Shown here piece after piece: positions 26,001 to 39,900 of a stretch of 64,000 bases of DNA (its first letter is position 1; the number at the start of each line of letters is the position of its first letter). The translations under genes and the position numbers were made by a program. Below the pieces are notes generated by a model. It made no database searches, was not told the origin of the DNA, and worked only from the letters and a program-made list of their open reading frames with translations. Source of the stretch: Strigamia acuminata (taxonomy: Eukaryota > Arthropoda > Chilopoda > Geophilomorpha > Linotaeniidae); NCBI GenBank assembly GCA_949358305.1, contig OX442324.1, forward strand, positions 5,275,575 to 5,339,574, in the 5' to 3' direction.

Positions 26001-26895
26001 CTGGAAATGATTTCAATGCATTTCATTAGATAAGAGAGCCGAGTCGAGCGATCGCGTCAAACGTCAATTTTCACGTTGTTTTTGTGACATTAGAATTATC
26101 GCCGCAGAGAAATCGCGCTTAATACCATCCAAAGTCAAATATAATGCGACGAAACCAATCAGGAGTAATTGTATTAAATGACCCGCTAGAAAAGCGAAGA
26201 TGACTTAATCCTATTTCGCAATTGTACGAAATACGAACTAGTTAGGCCTAAATTCGTTTCGCACTGAGTCCTTCCCCCGTTCGTATTATATAATTTAGAC
26301 GAACATTCGTGTGCGTAAATTAGTCAATACATGCAAATTTAACACCTGAATTGTGAATTTGCCAGGCAAAACTGTCACAAACCTTGAATTAAATCTGTAC
26401 AGTAATTGGTCGCAGTTTCGGCATAAAGACCATACAAAGCGTGCACTAGGTTGGCATCAAAGCCTACTTAGTTCAAATAGACGGTCCCGGCGGAGAAAAG
26501 AGAGAAAAATTCACTTCTTTCTTAAAATGAACTTAGAGTCTTTCAAAAATTAAGCTTCCGTTAACAATTACACTAGAAAATAAGTCATAAATAGAATGGT
26601 TGTTATTAAAACGTAGGAATTGTGGGTAACCTAAATTTACATACATTAGAATGGGCCTTCTCATCTATAAGACCCAGTTGAATCCAAACGCCTTCTAATT
26701 CCAGAATTTCCTTTTGTATATCTAGTCTTACCTTCGAAAAAGCCTGTAAACTATTAATTAATTTTTTAAAACCGAATATATATTTTTTTAACTATAACTT
26801 AATCCCCCCGTACAGATTTTTTCCATGAAGTGAATCATTCGTTCGTACGTTTGGACCAATAAGAAAAAACAAACAAAAATCTGAGGTATTACAAA
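26001..26895. promoter_or_regulatory. Divergent promoter region, importin alpha / MIX23
   Basis: About 0.9 kb lies between two start codons that point away from each other. No open frame here has coding character. It probably contains both promoters and the 5'-UTR exon of importin alpha. No TATA box or specific operator is evident to me. Confidence 0.5.
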
Positions 26896-27748
26896 ATGGC
26901 GGCGCCCCTTACAAATTCGTCAAGTATTAATTGTGACGATTTCTTAGAATTTCAGGTAATTTCACTCATTAATTTATTCTTTCCTCACATTTAGAAGTCG
27001 CTAAAACATACATTTTTAAATTATCTAACCTGAAACTTACGTCTCTGGTCTATAAAACTAACTTCGATCACAGCATGTGGAATCCGCGTGACAATAATAA
27101 TACAACATTTTTCTTCTACATAATTCAAAAACTTTGCTTGCATTTAGGAAGCATTAAAGAAAATGCGCACGATCGACGATAAAATAATATATGCATTGAA
27201 CACATCAATTCCGACGGATTCATTTTGCAGTCAAGTGAATGCATCAACTGAATGCAAGCGCCTTTACGAGCAGGTAAAAATAAAGAAAAGTTTTTTTTTT
27301 TCAATTCAAATTTTGTTATTTATGTGTATATGTATGTTTCTTTTTTTTCTAGTTGGTTGACTCTTATTCACAACGTGAAAATATCATCAAAAAATGTATT
27401 GCTCATGTGTCCGACCGTGTGCATCAAATCAAAGATAAGAGAGTGCAAGACGCGGATAACCCTCAGCTTCTAAAAGCCTTAAGAAAAGAACAGACCAATG
27501 TAAAATTTTACTTTATTATTTTTCATCCAACATATTCATCAGTATATATTGTATTTCAGTTACGACTAATGCAAGCTGAAGTCAACGTCGAGGAAGTCAT
27601 TAAAGATAGAACATTAAAGGTAAGCCACACAAATTGAATAATTCAGAGCTCTACAATAATGTAAACATACGTCTATGTACAGATTTTTTACGAGAAGTGT
27701 AGGTCATCCTACAAACCACCAAATCTCCAACTTTGACGATCAACTGTA
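26896..27748 (+). CDS. MIX23: MIX23 (CCDC58) mitochondrial intermembrane-space protein
   Basis: Small conserved coiled-coil protein; yeast Mix23 is an intermembrane-space protein that aids protein import. Five exons, 26896-26955, 27148-27273, 27353-27499, 27560-27619 and 27683-27748, give 152 residues. The start MAAPLTNSSSINCDDFLEFQ, the block KKMRTIDDKIIYALNTSIPT, KQLR-like ALRKEQTN, and EVNVEEVIKDRTLK match the family along its whole length (human about 144 residues). The conserved cysteines lie in INCDDF, STECKRLY, KKCIAHV and YEKCRSSY. The final Y-K-P-P motif is also typical. AATAAA is at 27785. It is head-to-head with importin alpha and tail-to-tail with FAM162. Confidence 0.92.
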
Positions 27749-28052
27749 GAAATTAACAGTTATAGAAACTTAGATTTAAAATAAAATAAAATCAAAAAAA
27801 TAACAAATTTTATAACCACTAGAAATTTTACTGGTAAAAATAATACACATGCAAAATGTCAACTGAAACGAGTGTTAATTCAAATTGTAAAGAAACGAAT
27901 AAAAATTGACTTTCTTTTCTAACTATCAGAATATAATTAATATGTTTTTAGAAATTGTTTTATTTCTTTTTTTTTCTGAAATTTAAAAAAAATCATGTAA
28001 ACCAATATTTTGTTTTCCCTCCTTTACATCATTTTGATTGCTTCTCTTCCAA
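27749..28052. other. Short convergent spacer
   Basis: AT-rich spacer between MIX23 and FAM162 carrying their 3' UTRs. Nothing else seen. Confidence 0.5.
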
Positions 28053-28601
28053 TTACTTTTCAGCAGGGATTTCTTTAATGGACTTATGCCATTCGATATT
28101 CGTTTTGGATAAACTTTCCCCTCGAGCCTTCGCATTTCGACCACTTCGGATCATAACATACGACCCGACGAGTGTGAATAACATCATAATAGAAGTTCCG
28201 TAGATTCGGATCCAGTTACGAGCACGCTCCATCTGATCAAAACTAAAAAAAATCAAAACATTAATTATTTTCACATTGATTGGCAGCAGTTCCATATTTT
28301 ACATACGTCACGTAGGTAGGGACTTCTTCAAGACTTTTATACTTTCCAGTCCAAACCAAATATTTTCTCTCCATGTTTGTCGGCTTGTATTTTCCAGCCT
28401 TAATGACATCTGAGAAAAAATAAAACAACGGGTGAACAATTGGTTTCTGCAGTTTTACACTCATACAAACCCGACTTCCGTTTGTCTAAGTCTATGGTAG
28501 CATTAGATAAATAGAAGAAAAAAATTATTTTTAATGATTTTTATTTTTTTTTCGAATCTCGGCGCATTTAACACGCGAGTGCGAGTCTTAAGAAGCGACA
28601 T
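28053..28601 (-). CDS. FAM162A: FAM162 / UPF0389 family mitochondrial membrane protein
   Basis: Minus-strand gene of the FAM162 (HGTD-P) family, mitochondrial membrane proteins linked in mammals to hypoxia-induced apoptosis. Clear exons are 28409-28307 (DVIKAGKYKPTNMERKYLVW, then TGKYKSLEEVPTYV) and 28242-28053 (FDQMERARNWIRIYG, the hydrophobic helix SIMMLFTLVGSYVMI, then a basic tail ending EIPAEK). The joints are in phase. The upstream part is less certain: a short exon ending near 28471 reads LDKRKS with acceptor ACCATAG, and an ATG at 28601 starts MSLLKTRTRVLNAPRF, a good mitochondrial presequence. I could not find a GT donor after that presequence, so the first junction is unresolved. 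Confidence 0.8.
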
Positions 28602-29760
28602 TTTGGCTAATCGGATTTAGACTTTGGTTTCAAAATCTTTGAGGTTATTCGCGAACGTACACGATGGCGTATATTTTCTTTAAAGGACGTTCCAATGTCA
28701 TCGTGCGTATAAACTCATCTATTTTAGTTGGATTAAAATGTTAATTTCAACTTACTCTCGTCATTGGGCGCGTTTTTTCCTGCTTCGGTCTGTCCAGTTG
28801 ACATTAACCTTGTCCACGGCCTTGCAGTCAATGCCCAAGTTTTTCTTGGGCACAATGACATTGAAATATATCGAAGTGCCATCACGAAGCGAAATATATT
28901 GCGTTAAACTAGAGGCGACTTGATCGATTGATGCTGGTCAATCGGTATGAGTTTGATCGTTCAGTCAATGTCGTTTCCAGGGATTTTACGATCCCAATAA
29001 TCTCAATGGAAATTCCAAGAAAGAACGGGGAATTTTTTAAACTATTATTACGTAGTTAGCTATAAAAGAGTGCAAAAGCGGTAGTTTGTTTAGGTTTATT
29101 TCAGACGGGTTAAGATCTTCGGGTTAACATCTTGTTTGATCTCGGATTGTGACATGTGAAATCGAAACTATGGGAAACCGTCGGAGTCGATACTCAGAGA
29201 CTGTGTATGCAAAGCCAAAATGTCACGTAATAAAGAAATATTTTAATTCGAATTCTCTAAGGCACGACGAGAAGAATTTACGCATGAAATGCGAAATAAA
29301 TTATTTTTTTACACGTATCACAATTTTTAGGTATGACATCAAATTTATTCATGGTGTTTTTTCACGGTACGACATGTTGGCGTTGCATATGCATCAGGCA
29401 TCCACGCCATAGGCTTCCCATACTGGAACGACTTCCTTCGAACATTATGGAAACTTTCGCGCGTTGATATTCAGATTTATGACGTAGAATGTCATCTGAA
29501 ATAATACAATATTAAATGTTTGACAGGTATGTAAATACGAATGTTTTCTGGAACGATAATATTTGAGTTTGCAATTTTTACCACTTGAGTGAGTTAGAGC
29601 GCTGATGTCATGTAAGGCATAAAATGTTCCCTAGATCTGTGCTCACGAGATAGGTGAACGCTCAAATGTTGGAGTGGAGAAGAGATTTTTATTTTTTAAG
29701 TATGTGAATAGCTTTGAAAATACTTGTTTAAATAGTAAGAAAGAAAGAAAAAAAATTTCA
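28602..29760. promoter_or_regulatory. Divergent region, FAM162 / ZUP1
   Basis: 1.16 kb between divergent starts. No convincing exon. It is likely to hold both promoters and 5' UTRs. A GTG/TTG-type upstream extension of the ZUP1 frame begins at 29674, but the ATG at 29761 gives the conserved N-terminus. Confidence 0.45.
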
Positions 29761-32063
29761 ATGGCTGAGAAACCACCAGAAACGATGCATTGTTGTGAAA
29801 TTTGCGGGCAAGAAGGATTGCGAGACGAAGAAATGAGAACTCACATGTTACTAATACACATCGAGGGCGCAATGTCCTGTCCGTTTTGTGATTTGAGTGA
29901 CATCTCAGCCGACGAAATGATCGTGCATGTAAATAGCGTGCACTTAGATTACTTAACGCCGGACGAAGAGTACAAGCCGGTGTGCACCGACTACAACCCA
30001 CAAATCACAATCGATGGAGCTTGCGCATCACCCAGTCGCTACAACGCAAATTACAATCACAATTTCAATGCCAATTCGCTGTTGGATTCGCCGCAAAGAT
30101 CGCAACTTTCACTGAACCTCAAATCGTGGAAGAACCCAGGCTCTGCATCCATTAATGATGGAGGACGGCAGAGAGCTCGTATACAAACACCCACACCTAA
30201 CGATGGCATCACAACACACTGTCCAATCTGTAGCCATTGTGAAAGGTCACCGACCAAGTTGCAAGAGCATGTTAACAGACAGCATTTTGATTTGACGAGT
30301 CCCTCGTTTCCTGACATCTCTCCGTTAGATGGAGATAGTTATTTCAATTGTCCTTTATGCATGAGGCATTTTGAATCTAGTCCTGATTTGGAGTTGCATG
30401 TTAATATGGAACATAGAGACATTTTGAGTCCGGCTCAGTCAGCGCAGGTAACTCCAGCCGATGAGAATTGTAATGAAAGTTGTCCAGTTTGTAGTCAAAA
30501 CGGCTTCAAAAGTGCTCTCGAAATGGCTCATCATATCGAGGAACATTTCGAAAAGAGGCCACAACTACCATTGCTTGATGGAGCAAGTAGTGAGTGCTTG
30601 TTATGTTAGGAAAATATTCAATGAATTCATTATTTTCTATTTTTTTTATCAAGACATTTGTAAAAAAAATAAACAAACAAATGTATTTATTTATTTTTTC
30701 TTTTTTTCTTTTTTAATTTTTTTTTCTTTTAGGTTCTAAAGCAGACAGCGTGCTTGCCCAGGAAATCGAAAAGAAGGAGAAGGACGCTCGAAAATTGCGC
30801 GAACAACGCGAATTCGAAATGCTGCGTGCTCAATACGGGATGGACAACCACGGCAACTTCCGAGAACAAAGTCTCACCAATATGCAGCGTGCTGTTTATG
30901 CTGGGGAAATGTCTGTTGCTGATTACTACAACCGACAAGTTGAATTGAGAGTTGCGGAAATGAACGGGGTGGATGATGGGCATTCTTGCAGTAAAGGTTT
31001 AAAAAAAAACCAAAAAAAAAACCGATTGATTGTAAAAGTTAGCTTAAACACCATTTTATTGATTGATTTCTATTTAGGCCTGGTTCCTAAGATTCGTGCC
31101 GTGAGTTTAAGCAGCAACAACATTACACGGACTTGGATGTGCACCACGGTGGATCACTACGGCTCTACGTACGGTGATAAAGGATGGGGCTGTGGATATA
31201 GGAACATTCAAATGCTTCTGTCGTCATTAATGCATCACACCGGCTATAACGAGAAACTATTCAACGGGAAAAATACAATGCCTTCTATCTCAAAACTTCA
31301 GGAATTGATTGAAGCCGCGTGGAGAAAGGGATTCGATCCGCAGGGATGTGAACAACTTGGTGGCAAGTTGTTTAACACGAGAAAATGGATCGGTGCCACA
31401 GAGGTTGTTACGTTTTTGAATTCTTTTCGCGTCAGGTAATGTATAAATATTTAACTAATATATTTTTTTAGAAATTGAAAATAACTCAAATTTGGAATTT
31501 ATTTAACGATTTAAGGGGTCAGCTAGTTGATTTTCATCGGCCAACCACGGATGATGGTACCCACCCTGAATTATTCCATTGGATTTTAGAATATTTTCAG
31601 AAACAAGACGATTTTAAACCACCCATATACCTCCAACATCAAGGTAAAACTTTTTTTAAAAAAATCACTTTTGTGTGTTTATAAATTATGTAATGTGAAT
31701 TGTGTTTTGTTTTAGGCCACAGTCGAACTGTAGTAGGATGTGAGCAACTGAAGGATAATTCGATTCGTCTATTAATTTTCGACCCTAGTCACAATAAATT
31801 ACAAATGGAGCAGTTTAGTAATACAGCGATTGCCTCCAATGCAATGCGCTTAATAAGGAGGCCATTAGCTGCCATGAAAGCACGCCAATATCAAATTGTT
31901 GCTGTCAATGGCATTATCGAAACGGAACAGGAGTATCAGGTACTTTAGAAACATTGATGACTGAAGTTTGTAATGGTGGATTTATTTTAAAAGTCGTAAT
32001 TTTTTTTTTCCTTCGCAGCAAAGTAAATTGCTACGCTCGATTCTTATTCCAGAAGATTGCTAA
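29761..32063 (+). CDS. ZUP1: ZUP1 (ZUFSP) K63-deubiquitinase, peptidase C78
   Basis: Deubiquitinase specific for long K63 chains, involved in DNA-damage responses in mammals. Exons 29761-30589, 30733-30996, 31078-31435, 31516-31643, 31716-31939 and 32019-32063 close to 615 residues (human about 578). The N-terminal half holds five CxxC...H...H fingers (CEICGQEG, CPFCDLSD, CPICSHCE, CPLCMRHF, CPVCSQNG). A charged helical segment follows (LAQEIEKKEKDARKLREQRE), corresponding to the MIU/zUBD ubiquitin-binding arm. The catalytic C78 domain has Cys in DKGWGCGYRN (about residue 403), His in QGHSRTVVG and Asp in LLIFDPS. His and Asp are 21 residues apart, the spacing I recall for human His491/Asp512. 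All key residues are intact. Confidence 0.93.
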
Positions 32064-33926
32064 TTTGCCTCGATTTTTGAGGGACGATGGGGGTTTATTT
32101 TCACTTGTTTGAAAAATTCTGAAGTGAAAAGTTTATTTTCTTTTTATTTCATCTAGTGAAAAGGTACTGTTATTTGAAATGTTAACGGTTTTGTTTGTTC
32201 ATGAATGTTTGATTTAATCAGGTGTAGAAATATAAAATTATTTTTATTTATATTTATATTTTTATTATTTTATTCTGTTGTTGTTTTATTACGGTATATA
32301 AAATGTAAATCATGTTTTTATACCGATAGTTTTAAATACGAAGATTGTAAGATCGGTTTATCTGTTAGAAATGAAAATTGGCACTGTTTTAGTCAATTAA
32401 TTATAGTCACGAGTTTATAACATCACAAAAATTGTAAAATATGAGGAGTTTTGCATTTGAATAAGTCCGAATGCTTTGAAATGAAAGTTTTGGCATTTAC
32501 TTAAAACTATTTTTCAGAACTAAAAATAGAAAATCGTAGGAAATTAAAAATCCAATTGCATTTCATTAAGAACTGTAAAAAAAAAGAAAAAGAAAAAAAA
32601 AATGCTAAGAAAACTGCCCCGCTGGCTTTCTAGAAAACAAAACTAATTTCTTATAAAGCTACTTTTTGAATTAATTGCCTAATGGTTTGATTACGAAACT
32701 TGTGGTAAGAAAACTTTAAACTAGTGTATCGCAATTGCTGCTATAATTTATTCAATTCTCAATTGTTTTTTAATGAGACTGAGTTAAGAGAGAAAAATAA
32801 ATCTAAAGACAAACACCCATGTCAAATAAAAATAAGTTGTGCCTCCGCTTTTATGAGTTTTGCAGATTTGGTGGCAAAAAAAAAACAACCAATTTAGAGT
32901 TAATTTATTTGTTTTAATACGTACTTTGCTGTGATAAGATTTTAAAGGAGCATATAAGAAAAAAAAATTTTTTTTTTTCAGTACACCGGAAAAAATTTCT
33001 CCCAAGAAAATTTCAGATACAAATATTACTATTGTAATATGTATATATATATATATGTGTGTGTGCATTCCAAGAGTTTTTCCTTGCTCAATCCCAAAGT
33101 CAATAGTAATTTCATTGTAAATTAAATAATTCAATCATTCCAACCAGGGAGTTTTATCAAGTGCTGATTATTATTGACATTATATTTATTACAATTTTCT
33201 AGTCTGCTGCTGCAGGTTTTTTGGTTTTGTTTTGAGAACGCCTAAAATTTCTTTTTTTTATCATTGTGTACAATTTGGGCGAGAAGTACTTGGATTTAAT
33301 AAGCACTGCCATAGCAATAAGAATGATTATGGAACTTTGCTTAGTTTTTTATTTCATTTTTTAATTTAAATAATAAATTATGAAACTTTTCTTCAGTTGT
33401 TTTGTATCAATGCGAAAGTGTTACGTATTCTTTAAAGATCCAGTGATTATGCTTAATTCTTCCAGTGCTTCGGAGTCGAATTTGAATTTGAAAAGCACAA
33501 ATTGGGGGTTTTGATGCTTTAAAAGTCTGTTCAGTGTTACGTAAATTTTCACAGCCACAACCACTTTGAGAAAACGAAAATTTTCATTTATTGTAAAGTA
33601 AGTTCAATCATTGATTAGAATGTCACTTTTTAATGAAAAGAAGAACTTGACAATGAATTAATGAAAAATAAAATTAGTTTGCATTTTATAATAAAAAACC
33701 AAAATACTTGCTTAAAAAGCCATATCATGTTCCCCCTCAGCAAGCATTTTTTCTCTAATAATCAAATTACAATCACAAAATTAATTTTAAATTTTTTTTT
33801 AAATAAACGATCATCCATGGAATGGTAAATTCGGTAATTCCTTCCTTCCTTCCCTCACGAAATTGTGCGTTGTCTAAAATCATGTACATTTTACAATTTG
33901 AATGTGTCCTTTTTCACTACCGGATG
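32064..33926. other. Convergent intergenic region
   Basis: AT-rich DNA between ZUP1 and the ZMYM gene, with T/A tracts near 32580 and 32960 and a short (TA)n/(TG)n run near 33040. It probably holds both 3' UTRs. No gene or structured repeat recognised. Confidence 0.55.
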
Positions 33927-36900
33927 TCAAAACACTTCACAAACTTCGCGCACATTTTTTATTCGCTGAAGCATTTTGGCAATCGCCTCTTTACCAAGAG
34001 GCATAGTCGAATACCACACTGGACTGTCTGGCACACAAGATCGTTCTGGATTGAGGTAAAAAACATCACTTCTATTTCTGATACTTTCAGGACTGCAAAT
34101 AAAAATAATCCGTTTTTATTAATTTCTATATATTTCTTTAATAATTTCCTCCTTTTTACCATTTAGAGAGATAAAATTCGTAAAGTTTAACCGGACACCG
34201 CAGAGGATTATCCAAGTTTTCTACTTGTTCGAAATTTGGCTGGTCGTCTTTCCGCTTCCGCCCGACCTCGCCTACGAGATTGTAACGAACGCAGTTAAGT
34301 GGTTTTTCTACTTTTGTGTAAAAATAAAATAATACTAACCCTTGTTGTGCGAAGGTGGGCAATATCGGAGTAGAACATTTCGGCCAGGTGTAGACTGGTT
34401 AGCTGCTCTTGCGGGAGATAGCGATCCCGACTTTTTCCATTGTTTTAAAATATGTGAAAAGGAAAGTCGCATGTGATCTTCCACGGTGCGCAGTAAGAAA
34501 AACTTGGCATTAAAGTACATTAGTGTATTAAGTAAAACGTGTGGTGAGTGAGCGCCCAGTTGTTTTGCTTCCCACAACATCTCTTCTTCGATTCTGCTCG
34601 CGATCACGCCTAATTGAATTTTGAAAACAAACAAACATTTGTATAGAAAACTGAGGGTGAAGAATGGTGGAAAAGAGAAATAATTCTTTCTTTACCATCT
34701 AGGCTTCCTATAGTCTCTCCTTTTTGCAAAACTTCGTTGAGACATTCAGTGAACTTTTCATAATAAGCGTCAGTAAAGATGTTATCGATTCGCCCATTTT
34801 CCAACAGGTATTGCTGAATCCCTAAATTGGAATCGGGAGAGAAAAAGAAAAGATGATTTTTGTATAATCATTCTTTGAGCCCACATTTTGTTTTCTTTCT
34901 CGACTTAAAATTGGAGAATCGTTTTTGTACCTAAGCACAGATAGAATATGCTATCCGAAGCGTATTCCTCACGGTTCGGTTTGCGAACTTCCTTGACAAA
35001 AAGACACAATGAATAGTTGAGTTCGTCGGCAGTCAGTTGGAGCAGATCAGTTTTAAACAGTTTGAGTTTTCGGTTGTTTTGTGAAGCCTTCTCCAATTGT
35101 GTGTTCTTTTCGAGGACCCAGTGTTTCCAAGCGTTAACGCCGTACGTGTACTGGAAAGTTTGCATCGGACAAGAAGACAGTTGAGATCAATAATCATCTC
35201 TGATGGTATTTTTATTCGGATTTATTTAATTAGTGAATCATTCATGCACGTTTCAATCGTGCTGACCGAAACGAAAAAAACTCTCTCTTATATTATTATT
35301 GATTAGGTATCTTTTTTACAAGCTTTTTTTTAATCCACCTTAAGAATCGAATTGGAGTCTGCAGGAGTCACCATTCCACCGGGGGTCATCTGCAACGAAT
35401 TTTCGTCCGTCCGCGGCTTTTTCCGACCACGTCCGCGATGACTTCCGGAGCTTCGTTTCTGCCCGCGGTTTCTGGCACGCAATTCTCTCGGCGACAACAC
35501 ATCGCTGTTGTTCTCCTCAATACTGTTGAACGCGGTGTCTACGCACACATTACACGACCAGTTAAAAAATTCAAATCCAAACACCGCTGGCAAATTCGAC
35601 ATGTTTAACCCTTACCATGAGAGGATTGGTGACCACCCGGGCCCAAGGCAGACTCCACATCCATTGCAGGCTCGTCCATTTCCGTAGCCATTCTCAATGC
35701 CATTTGCAGCATGTCGTCACTAAATGCATTCGTGGCGTGCATTCCATCGGAAATTTGGTTTTCCATTCCTAGCTGTTCGCTTTGTTCGGCATCTAAATCA
35801 AATTTACACTTTACTAATTCAAACACACGAGAGAAAAAGAGAGAGAGATTTCTTTTCATTTCCTTACCGCTGCTAACTTGACCCTGCTCTCCGTTCGATG
35901 TCCCTGCCGGGGTCGAAGTCGAAGTCGAAGTATTGCTATCGGTTTTGTTTGCAGTAGCACCACTCTTATTGTTATTGGCTACCATTTCTGCCATCATGAG
36001 CAGTTCCGCTTCAAAAGGATTGTTTGGTATCTTTTCTTGGATTTCTTTGATCTGCTTACTAATTTCCTCTACAGTGTTTTTTGAGGTAGGGATGAAAATT
36101 GGGACCGGAATCGGAATCGGGAAAGGGATCGGGACAGGTACGGGTCTCACGTACATGTGCATTGGAACCGGCACGTAAATCGGAACAGGAACTGGAATTA
36201 TCAACGGTTTTGTAACGACCTTTTCTTCTGAAAAATAAATAACAAAAAAAAAAAAAAAAAAAAACATTGATTATTTAAAAAATAATAATAAATATATATA
36301 TTTAAAACATTTAAGATTTTTTTTTTTTACCTTCGGGTTCAGTTTGAACGTTTTTATGGCAAGGATGCGGTTTACAAGAGACACCTTTGGTTTGCATGAA
36401 AGGTCTACACATAAGCGATTTGTTTTTCATTTGTTTTGGAGCTGGTGGCTTGATGAGAACTTGTGTAGTAGTTGACTGAGTAGCTGTTGTAACGGATGTG
36501 GACGCGACAGCCGGTGGTTTGGGCGTAGTGCTCGTCGTTGTCGTCATCGTAGCGATGATGGATGTCCCAGTTTGTCGATTTGGAACAACGATCACGGGTT
36601 GTGATTGTACCGGCGCCAAAGATCTGACGGACGAAATGATTGGCGTGCCACCGGGGGAGGAATTGGAGGAAACAGCGGCCGGCGAAACTGTGGTCGTGAC
36701 CGTGGGTGCAGTCGAAATGGACGTTGCAACGATTTTCGAAGTAACAGGAGCTATGTTAGTGAATGGACGTTGAAAAGTCATGACGCATTGATACGAACAG
36801 AAATTTCGAATTGATGCGTCGCTCATAGTCAGGTGATACTGAGCTGGCTGGGAATTATGGCAATGATCGCATCGAATACTCTTGGCCGATGTCGCGTTCA

Positions 36901-39900
36901 AACTCACCCGGAATAATGACAAACAGTTGAGCGAGCAAAACAGTTGCACGTGATTGTTGGAATCGACACGTTCAATCATGTCAAAGTTGTATTTCTTTAC
37001 TTTGCACCAAGTGCACGGCACGATTTTCCTGTGCGATAAAACGAACACATTCATGCACGATTTAGCACAAAATCGTTTGCTCAGTCCTTCAAACTGGATC
37101 GTGTAAGGCTGAGAAGCATCCACATGGAAAAACTTGTGACACGAATCGCAAATTGAAGTGCTGATTTTGTTCGCGTATCGGAATGCTGCAATGCACGGAT
37201 CGGAACACAAACAATGTGTTTTTCCTTCGAAATTAACCTACAGGAAAACAAATCAATCAACATCTACACATTAAATTCAATTGAATCGAATCGTACTTGA
37301 ACTTTGATCGCAACAATCTTATTGCACACGGAACACATTTGTACATTCGGTTGTGATTTCTTCTTATTCATATTTTCGAATTTCTCCACGCAAGTCTTGC
37401 TACAAAAATCCTACAAAAATAGAGCAAGAAAAAACAAATGAACATAAATTCAATAGTGATCAGTGTTTTTGTTAATATTTCAAATTACCTTGCAAACCCC
37501 CTTTTCCCCAATCCGGGCAAGAAGTCCGTCGCGACTAGTTGAAATGTCCTTCTGACAGAACGTGCACTGACGAAGCGTTTTCTTAAACTCTTCTAAACAA
37601 TTATTGCAACAAAATTGTTTGATGTCGGACCCAAATCGTACGCAATATTTTCCCAACGAAGTCCTTTGCACAGCACTACAGCATTTAGCACAATGACTTC
37701 CCAAGAAACTTTGGTACTTCCCCAGACACTCCTCGTTGCAGTACTCCATCGTCTCCCAAGTCAGACATTTATTCCGTCCCTGAATTGCAGTTCCGCATTG
37801 TGCGCAGCCTCTTTTCGGCGCATTAATCATGTAATACTTGCGCATGCATTCTTCTGAACACAGTGGTTTATTTTCGCCTCCGCCGGACAAAAAACCGACA
37901 CCGTTTTTGATCTCCTTTCGACAAATCGAGCAATAATCCTTAGGCTGAGTTAAGCTGCGAGTTATCGGTCTGTTTTCGGGTGCCGGAGCCATGTTTGCTT
38001 TTGTCCTGTTCCGGTACGATTTGAAACAATTGTCGTCGCACAGATACCTCGTCGTATCCGTCATGTGAACTTGGTACTTGCAACATTTCACGCGATCGCA
38101 TTCTATGCACAACCGCTCGGGCATACGAGACTTGACTTGTGGTTTTGGTTTCTTCACGCTTTCTTCCACTATCACGTCGTCGTCCTTCTCCTTTTTAATT
38201 ACTGGCTGCATGATCGTTTCGGATAATATCGTCACCTCGTTTTCCTCCTCCAGCTTCTTTTCCTTCGCCTTCGCCTCGATTTCGTTCAGTACTTTATCCA
38301 AAGTCGACTTGATTTCGTCGTACGTCTCCATTTCTTCGGTGTTTTTGTCGCTGCTGCTTTCGTCCATGGTCTGCACGGTTCGGACGTCGCATATCTCGAA
38401 CGGTAAATTCGAATCCTCTCTATCCATTTCAATCAAATTTTCGCTTTCGTCGGTACCTGCAAGTCCCTTTCCCGTCTTAGCATCAATGTCCATTTCAATT
38501 TCCGCATCGTTTTCTCCTTCGTACTCGTCGTCCACTTCCATTAATTTCTCTTTCGCGCTGATTTCGGCATCCAAGTCGTCATCTTGACTCTCAACTGATT
38601 GAGTACAACTCGACTTCGGTTCAGTGAATGGTTCGTCCAATTTATCCAGCATTTTGTCCTGTGATCCTTCATCCATTTCATCCACTTCGCTTCCGTGTTC
38701 ATCCTCCGAATCCAGACTTGTGGATCGTTTGATGCGATCTTCTAATCGCTTGATGGTGTCCAACAAATAGCTTTCTTTCTTCGCAGAATCGTTCGAATCC
38801 TGACCGTCACTTTTCAAATTATCCGACGAACTGCAGCTATTTTGACTCGGAAAGCTTCCTTCAAAATTCTCAGCACTTTGACATGATCTATCTTTTTCTT
38901 TATTTTCGGACTCGGTCGTTTTATCAGGCGTGTGAGATTCACTTTCAACTGTATTATCCGACTCGATGATCATTTTTTCAAGCTGACATTGGGGTGCATG
39001 TTTTACCGTTAACTCTCTATTTTCTTCCATTTTTTCGGCGCAATCCCGAATTTCGTCGCTTTTTACATCCGTTTTTTGTTTAATAATTACGTCCGATTCT
39101 TTAGATCTGCCTTCGTTCTTCTCCTTCTTTTCTGAATCAATTTTATCCTTCGCTTCCATTTCAGCCGAGTTTGGTTTTTCTTCAATTTGAGTTTTTGCTT
39201 CCGATTCGATTCTAGCTTTTTGAATCTTGTCTTTGGCTTTTCCTTCTGGTTCAATTTTCTCTTTTTCTTTCTGTTTTCCATCTACTTCAACTTGACATCT
39301 CTTCTGTATTACTACAGCATTCTCTTTTACTTGTAATACGGACTTCTTTTCATTACTTGGATTATTATCCCCGGTATTATCGACATTTTTTTCTAATTCT
39401 GGCTTCTTTTTAATCACACTTAGAGACTTATCTTTGTCCGACTCTGTTTGCAACTTCACTTCTGTTTTCGATTCAGATTTCGAATCGATGATTTTTGTTT
39501 TTGCTGCATCCGGTTTCTCTTCATTCGGCACGACTGCTTTCGATTCTGATTGCGGATCAACGGATTTTAGTTTTGCTGCATCTTGTTTCTCTGCAATCGA
39601 CACATTTGTTTTCGACTTGATAGATTTTGCTTTTGATGTATCTGGTTTCTCTTCTTTCGGCATATTAACGGGTTTTTTGGATACAGATTTTGAAGGCTGT
39701 GATTTCTGTTTTTCATCCAATCTAAGTCTAGTTGGAGCAGAATCAAATCGGACCCGCGTTGGTGCCGAATCAAATCGTATTGGAGTCACCTTTTTAATTC
39801 CCTACGTATGAAAAAAAAAGCAAAAGAATCAATAAAAAAAATATCCTTTATTTATTTAGCGTCAAGAACTCGAGAAATGACTTATTAGTTTACTTCCATT

